Shown: positions 7,010 to 10,331 of the stretch, piece after piece | How positions within the stretch are numbered: the stretch's first letter is position 1 | Layout of the letters: the number at the start of each line of letters is the position of its first letter | Origin: an uncultured Lachnospiraceae bacterium | Lineage (GTDB): Bacteria > Bacillota > Clostridia > Lachnospirales > Lachnospiraceae | Reading direction: 5' to 3' | NCBI GenBank assembly: GCA_902782655.1 | Contig: CACZNY010000196.1 | Span: 1 to 10,331, forward strand | DNA length: 10,331 nt | Notes under the pieces: generated by a model | What the model saw: the letters and a program-made list of their open reading frames with translations, nothing else | What the model was told of the DNA's origin: nothing | The model's database searches: none | Program-made: the position numbers and the translations under genes

Positions 7010-7348
7010 CTACCGTTTTTCTGTACTCCCGGGCTCAGCACCTGACTGTCTCTCCGGCGGATGCTCTATGGCATCTATAGCCTCATATGCGAGGTCAAAC
7101 ATCTGCGCCATCTCTATTGCCTCAGATGTACCGATCTTATTATACTTTGCGGCCTGATCCGCGAAATAATTCTTCGCACGGAAAATTGACATTTTTGAAA
7201 ACATCTTTCCGTGACAGTAATACGTGCCGGTACCGGCATCCCACTTGCTCTCACTGAAAGTCTTTAAGTTCTCCTCGGTGGCTCCTTCCGTAGCTGCCAA
7301 AGCCTGTATTATATCAGCGCGGTTGTCAAAGCTCCTTTTTATCCCCAT
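7010..7348 (-). CDS. Hypothetical protein between mgtE and typA
   Basis: I do not recognise this family. With the start chosen here the protein has 112 residues, no signal peptide and no membrane segment. It has a charged, probably helical character, with a central CHGKMFSKMSIFRAKNYFAD stretch, a helical segment around EAIEMAQMFDLAYEAIDAIE, and a hydrophilic, Pro/Gly/Glu-rich C-terminal tail that is likely disordered. The start rests on GGAG 5 bases before ATG at 7348, exactly the spacing used at typA. An in-frame ATG at 7438 would add 30 residues rich in Gly and overlap mgtE by 17 bases, but it lacks a ribosome binding site. The gene lies 73 bases after mgtE and 24 before typA on the same strand, so it is probably co-transcribed. 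A cytoplasmic role is likely; no function is proposed. Confidence 0.7.
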   Translation of the reverse strand: MGIKRSFDNRADIIQALAATEGATEENLKTFSESKWDAGTGTYYCHGKMFSKMSIFRAKNYFADQAAKYNKIGTSEAIEMAQMFDLAYEAIDAIEHPPERQSGAEPGSTEKR

Positions 7349-7421
7349 ACCTTCTCCATTATACCCATCTCCCGGCGGCAGATTACCAAAACCCCCGGTA
7401 AAGCCTGCTGCGCCGAAAAGA

Positions 7422-8768
7422 TCATATTCCAAGCACATGAGTGGCGAATGTAAAGTATACAAGCAGCGCCACTGCATCCACAATAGTCGTGATAAAAGGC
7501 GATGCCATCACGGCAGGATCGAGCCCCACCCGCTTCGAAACCATGGGGAGCATGGCTCCGATAAGCTTGGCCACGAAAACCGTCGATATCAGGGTCGCGC
7601 ATACGACAAAAGCCACCTGCATGGACACCCGGTCCACTATCTGCAGCTTCACGAAATTGGCAGCCGCAAGAGTAAGTCCTGCGAGAAGCGCCACCCGCAT
7701 CTCCTTCCAAACCACCTTGAAAAAGTCCGAAAATTCTATATCATCCAGCGACAGCGCACGGATTATCGTGACCGAGGTCTGGCTTCCCGCATTTCCGGAA
7801 GTATCCATTATCATCGGTATGAAGGCAGTCAGTACCACATAGGCGCCCAGAGCGTCCTCATAGTGGGTTATGATTATCCCTGTAAATGTAGCCGACACCA
7901 TGAGGAAGAGCAGCCATATGATCCTCTTCTTCCATATCTCAAAGACCGTCTGCCGAAGATAAGGCTTCTGCTGGTCGGCAGGCATGATAGCGGCCATCTT
8001 TTCGATATCCTCCGTAGCCTCTTCCTGGATGATATCCACGATATCGTCTACGGTGATTATGCCTACCAGCCTGTCCTCCTGATCCACCACAGGCATGGAG
8101 TTAAAGTCGTATTTCTGGAACTGCTTCGCGACCTCCTCCTGGTCATCCAGAGTATGTACCGCGATGACATTCTCATTCATGATAGAGCCTATGGTCGTAT
8201 CCGGATCTGCAATGAGGAGATATCTGAGAGCCGCAGTTCCTATCAGCTTTCGCTTATCGTCTATTATGTAGCAGGTATATATGGTCTCGGAATCAAGACC
8301 TATACTCCTTATCCTCTCCATGCATTTCGCTATAGTCCAGTTTGCCTTCAGATCCACATATTCCACCGTCATGATGGAGCCTGCGGAATCATCGGGGAAT
8401 TTAAGCAGATGATTGATATCGCGCCTTGTTTCCGCTGTGGCATTGGCCAGAAGCCTCTTGACCACATTCGCGGGCATCTCCTCCATCAGATCCGCGGCGT
8501 CATCCGCCATAAGGTTGTTTATGACGTTCGCCGCCTCCACATCCGTCAGTGAAGTTATCAGCTCCTGCCCGATGTCCGTAGGAAGGAATGAAAAAACATC
8601 CGCCGCCATATCTTTTTTTAAAAGCCTGAAAATACGGAGACGCTCCTCTTTGGGAGCATCCTCCATGATAGAAGCAATATCGGCTTCATTCAGATCTATA
8701 AGAATCCGCCGCAGCTCGTTATAGCGTTTTTCCGCGATAAGCTCTTCGATATCTGCCGGCATAAGCAC
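7422..8768 (-). CDS. mgtE: Magnesium transporter MgtE
   Basis: MgtE is a homodimeric Mg2+-gated Mg2+ channel in the cytoplasmic membrane. The 448 residues follow the standard layout: an N-terminal helical Mg-sensing domain (about 1-125, containing NEADIA and MADDAADLMEEM), two CBS domains (about 130-190 and 193-252), a connecting plug helix, and five C-terminal membrane helices from about 284. Pore signatures are PMIMDTSGNAGSQ (318-330) and GLDPAVMASPFITTIVDA (415-432). D431 corresponds to the conserved pore aspartate that sets Mg2+ selectivity. The start is GTG at 8768 or ATG at 8762, two codons later. GTG is preferred because a GAGAG lies 12 bases upstream and because a short upstream ORF ends in TAGTG on it; neither start has an ideal ribosome binding site. 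It is the first gene after a strong promoter and heads the operon with typA. Confidence 0.97.
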   Translation of the reverse strand: MLMPADIEELIAEKRYNELRRILIDLNEADIASIMEDAPKEERLRIFRLLKKDMAADVFSFLPTDIGQELITSLTDVEAANVINNLMADDAADLMEEMPANVVKRLLANATAETRRDINHLLKFPDDSAGSIMTVEYVDLKANWTIAKCMERIRSIGLDSETIYTCYIIDDKRKLIGTAALRYLLIADPDTTIGSIMNENVIAVHTLDDQEEVAKQFQKYDFNSMPVVDQEDRLVGIITVDDIVDIIQEEATEDIEKMAAIMPADQQKPYLRQTVFEIWKKRIIWLLFLMVSATFTGIIITHYEDALGAYVVLTAFIPMIMDTSGNAGSQTSVTIIRALSLDDIEFSDFFKVVWKEMRVALLAGLTLAAANFVKLQIVDRVSMQVAFVVCATLISTVFVAKLIGAMLPMVSKRVGLDPAVMASPFITTIVDAVALLVYFTFATHVLGI

Positions 8769-8833
8769 TAATCCATAAATCTCTCATATATAAACATCCG
8801 GTTTATATATGACCCATTCCGTATTTCACACAT
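8768..8833 (-). CDS. Possible 21-codon leader peptide of mgtE
   Basis: An ATG at 8833 opens 21 codons (beginning MCEIRNGSYI and ending IYERFMD) and stops at TAG, whose last base is the first base of the mgtE GTG start (TAGTG). The ATG is only about 5 bases after the predicted transcription start, so the message would be nearly leaderless and there is no room for a normal ribosome binding site. The ORF spans the whole 12-bp hairpin at 8784-8812. This layout would suit translational coupling, with a ribosome on the leader opening the hairpin and restarting at mgtE. Leader peptides controlling Mg2+ transport are known in enterobacteria (MgtL, MgtP), but this peptide has no proline and no visible similarity to them. 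It may be a chance ORF. Confidence 0.35.
   Translation of the reverse strand: MCEIRNGSYINRMFIYERFMD
8784..8812 (-). promoter_or_regulatory. Perfect 12-bp inverted repeat in the mgtE leader
   Basis: GTTTATATATGA (8801-8812) and TCATATATAAAC (8784-8795) are perfect reverse complements around a 5-base loop (8796-8800). The element lies in the 5' untranslated region, and its inner edge overlaps the GAGAG that could act as the mgtE ribosome binding site, so a folded hairpin might limit translation. No U-run follows, so it is not an intrinsic terminator. It could alternatively be a DNA operator for a dimeric regulator located downstream of the promoter. The leader is too short for the known M-box Mg2+ riboswitch. 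Confidence 0.65.
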
Positions 8834-8844
8834 TTTCTCTGGTG

Positions 8845-8873
8845 ATTATACCATATATATTTTTTTATGCCAA
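8845..8873 (-). promoter_or_regulatory. Strong sigma-70/SigA-type promoter of mgtE
   Basis: On the minus strand a -35 box TTGGCA (8868-8873; 5 of 6) is followed by a 17-base, A/T-rich spacer and a perfect TATAAT (8845-8850) with the extended -10 TGG. The predicted start is near 8838, leaving a leader of about 70 bases before mgtE. This is the best promoter match noticed in the window and probably serves mgtE, the small gene, typA and the MATE gene. Confidence 0.85.
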
Positions 8874-8887
8874 AACAATTTAGTTGC

Positions 8888-8920
8888 TACAATTCAGCAT
8901 CGCCAATGCGCTGGATTGTA
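8888..8920 (-). terminator. Weak hairpin after the response regulator gene
   Basis: TACAAT and CAGC on one arm pair with GCTG and ATTGTA on the other (8915-8920 and 8910-8913 with 8888-8893 and 8895-8898), interrupted by one A-C mismatch, with a small inner AT pairing. It begins 12 bases after the stop codon region of the response regulator gene. Four T residues follow only after about 11 bases and merge into the mgtE -35 region, so it would be a poor intrinsic terminator. Position is the main argument for a terminator role. Confidence 0.35.
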
Positions 8921-8932
8921 ACGTGCACGCCG

Positions 8933-9745
8933 TCATGCATCCCCCTCTTTATGACTGTCCCGGTACAGCTTTCCAAGTGTTAACTCCGCCCAGGAATACT
9001 GAGACATATACTCTCCGCGGAAAGCATTGATCGCGGCATGGTTTCCCTGCCTGTATAAATAGTAATCGCAGTCCACCTTCGTGCTGTCTATGCCGATGAA
9101 GCCGTACTTTCTAAGTATCACATCCTTCAGTCCATACTCATCAAACAAAGTGGTAAGATCGTTTATCATATTCTGGAGATAGGAACGATGATCCGTGGGA
9201 TCCTCCGATTCCTCCCATAGCTTATCCCTTAATTCCCCTACGGGGCAGAGTCCTCCGTGATCAATAAGATAGGCGCAGAGCTCCTTTGTCTTTGTATAGT
9301 GGAAGGCTGCGGGGATATCGTCTATGAAGACCTCGAAGGCTCCAAAGGCTCTGATCCTTACCCTCTTATCCCCTTTAAGCTCAGCAGGATACCGGAGATT
9401 TTCAAGCTCAGTCAGCACCATATCCGCTGTAACGGGCTTCATCAGATATCCGCTTGCCCGAAGCTTTGTAAAGGCCTCCTCTATGTATTCATTAAAGCCT
9501 GTGGTAAATATGATATTTGTTTTGGGGTCTATCTCCTCCTTTATCCTTCTGGCAAGGATCAGTCCGTTCATTCCGGGCATCTCGATGTCAAGAAAAGCGA
9601 CATCGGGCTTGAATTCCTTCGCTTTTTCCAGAGCCTCCCCGGGATCACCCAGGATCAGAAGTTCGGCTTCAGGTACCGCGGATCCTATGGTCCTGCCAAG
9701 GCTCTCACGGGCAAGCTTCTCATTGTCTACGATAAGCATCCTCAA
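8933..9745 (-). CDS. Response regulator with SARP-like winged-helix output domain
   Basis: This 270-residue protein is a two-component response regulator. The receiver domain (about 1-118) has the acidic D7/E9, phosphoacceptor D53 in FLDIEMPGMNG, T82 and K103 in LMKP. The output part (about 128-222) begins with RIRAFGAFEVFIDD, the hallmark start of a SARP/OmpR-like winged helix, with YTKTKELCAYLIDHGG and a LRKYGFIGID hairpin. A short BTAD-like stub (223-264, CDYYLYRQGNHAAINAFRGE) follows, much shorter than a full BTAD domain. It should bind DNA and activate transcription when phosphorylated by the upstream kinase. The TTG at 9745 is preferred over ATG at 9739 because GGAGGTG ends 7 bases before TTG; the TTG also overlaps the kinase stop (TTGA). 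Target genes are unknown, and the strong mgtE promoter next door is only one possibility. Confidence 0.92.
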   Translation of the reverse strand: MRMLIVDNEKLARESLGRTIGSAVPEAELLILGDPGEALEKAKEFKPDVAFLDIEMPGMNGLILARRIKEEIDPKTNIIFTTGFNEYIEEAFTKLRASGYLMKPVTADMVLTELENLRYPAELKGDKRVRIRAFGAFEVFIDDIPAAFHYTKTKELCAYLIDHGGLCPVGELRDKLWEESEDPTDHRSYLQNMINDLTTLFDEYGLKDVILRKYGFIGIDSTKVDCDYYLYRQGNHAAINAFRGEYMSQYSWAELTLGKLYRDSHKEGDA

Positions 9746-10331
9746 GGGTTTGCACCTCCAAGTTTTATGATCACAGTGGTTCCCTCACCGGGAGTGCTTC
9801 TCACTGCAAGCGAACCGTCGCAAAGTTTTTTTACTCTGTAAGCCGTACTGTAGAGTCCCACATGCTTTCTTCCGCTCCCATCGCTCACTATACCTGAAAG
9901 GTAATCCTTTGCATCAGCATCAAATCCTGCTCCGGTGTCTGTCACGGTGACGATATAGCCTTTCTTTTCTGCCGCGGTTTTGATAGTTATCCGTCCGTAC
10001 CCCGGTTTCTTTTCCACCCCATGACGCACCGCGTTTTCCACTATGGTCTGGAGAGTCAGCGCCGGTATCAGGAAGTTCTTTTCCCTGATATCATATATTA
10101 CCTCAAGCTGATCCCCAAATCTCATCTTTTCTATCGACAGATAATTCTCCGTATGCTCCAGCTCTTCTTCAAAGAAGATCAGACGATCGGATTCCATATT
10201 TATGAGGCTTCCCCTCAGATACCTTGAAAGCATCGCTATTGCCTCCTTTGTCTGCTCAGCTGAGATGTCGCAGAGGGCATAGATGGAGTTCAGGACATTA
10301 TTGATGAAATGAGGCTTCAGCCTGCTCATCA
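9742..10331 (-). CDS. Sensor histidine kinase, LytS/YesM type (partial, 5' end outside window)
   Basis: Only the C-terminal catalytic part (at least 196 codons) lies in the window; the reading frame stays open past the edge. The Met at 10329 is an internal residue just before the H-box, not a start. The His_kinase motif LKPHFINNVLNSI carries the phosphorylated histidine (H7 counted from that Met). The HATPase region has the N-box VENAVRHG (98-104), the G1 box DTGAGFD (131-137) and a G2-like STPGEGT stretch near the end. This H-box type belongs to the LytS/YesM kinases, usually membrane proteins whose N-terminal sensor cannot be seen here. The TGA overlaps the regulator's TTG start by 4 bases, so the pair is translated together. 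Such kinases usually pair with LytTR or AraC-type regulators; here the partner is SARP-like. Confidence 0.93.
   Translation of the reverse strand, partial: MSRLKPHFINNVLNSIYALCDISAEQTKEAIAMLSRYLRGSLINMESDRLIFFEEELEHTENYLSIEKMRFGDQLEVIYDIREKNFLIPALTLQTIVENAVRHGVEKKPGYGRITIKTAAEKKGYIVTVTDTGAGFDADAKDYLSGIVSDGSGRKHVGLYSTAYRVKKLCDGSLAVRSTPGEGTTVIIKLGGANP
9754..9760 (-). promoter_or_regulatory. Ribosome binding site that supports a TTG start
   Basis: On the minus strand the junction reads TGGAGGTG, then seven bases (CAAACCC), then TTGAGGATG. The strong GGAGG core is well spaced for the TTG at 9745 but about 13 bases or more from the next in-frame ATG (9739). It lies inside the end of the kinase gene. 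Confidence 0.65.

Noticed and set aside
7339..7710. Minus-strand frame of 123 codons inside the mgtE 3' part
   Set aside because: Overlaps the conserved MgtE pore region in another frame; composition is atypical and no family is recognisable.
7224..8552. Plus-strand open frame of 442 codons opposite mgtE
   Set aside because: It lies antisense to the clearly conserved MgtE, its translation is rich in His, Arg and Tyr with no recognisable domain, and its start lacks a ribosome binding site. It arises from the codon bias of the real gene.
8769..8838. M-box (ykoK) Mg2+ riboswitch upstream of mgtE
   Set aside because: The leader from the predicted start to the gene is only about 70 bases, far shorter than an M-box, and its main structure is a simple 12-bp hairpin.

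Overview
The window (about 50% G+C) holds ten protein genes, all on the minus strand, so the order of transcription runs from high to low coordinates. No rRNA, tRNA, CRISPR array or insertion sequence was seen. Gene content points to a Clostridia bacterium, most likely Lachnospiraceae: good GGAGG-type ribosome binding sites, a LytS/YesM-type kinase with a PHFINN H-box, a response regulator with a SARP-like output domain, a MepA-like MATE transporter, and a HisA of the eukaryotic type. All genes sampled prefer ATA for isoleucine. The taxonomic call is inference from gene style, not a database match.

Region 1 (10331-8933): the 3' end of a sensor histidine kinase gene, cut by the window edge, followed by its response regulator with a 4-base TTGA overlap. 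A weak hairpin follows the regulator.

Region 2 (8932-3804): a very good promoter (TTGGCA, 17 bases, TGG-TATAAT) starts an apparent operon: mgtE (magnesium channel), a short unrecognised protein, typA/bipA (ribosome-associated GTPase) and a MATE efflux gene that overlaps the typA stop. The roughly 70-base mgtE leader holds a perfect 12-bp inverted repeat and a possible 21-codon leader ORF whose TAG stop overlaps the GTG start of mgtE (TAGTG). This is the most interesting regulatory structure in the window.

Region 3 (3803-124): a second strong promoter, directly after the MATE stop codon, drives dapA, dapB, hisA and a response regulator with a degenerate HD-GYP domain. The genes are 10 and 18 bases apart, then overlap by 13. 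DapA and DapB are consecutive enzymes of lysine/diaminopimelate synthesis; HisA acts in histidine synthesis. The last gene has lost the histidine of its HD metal-binding pair, so its activity as a cyclic-di-GMP phosphodiesterase is doubtful.

Region 4 (1-123): the region downstream of the operon contains a long imperfect palindrome (14-90) able to form about 33 base pairs, without an obvious U-tract.

No gap between genes exceeds 164 bases.
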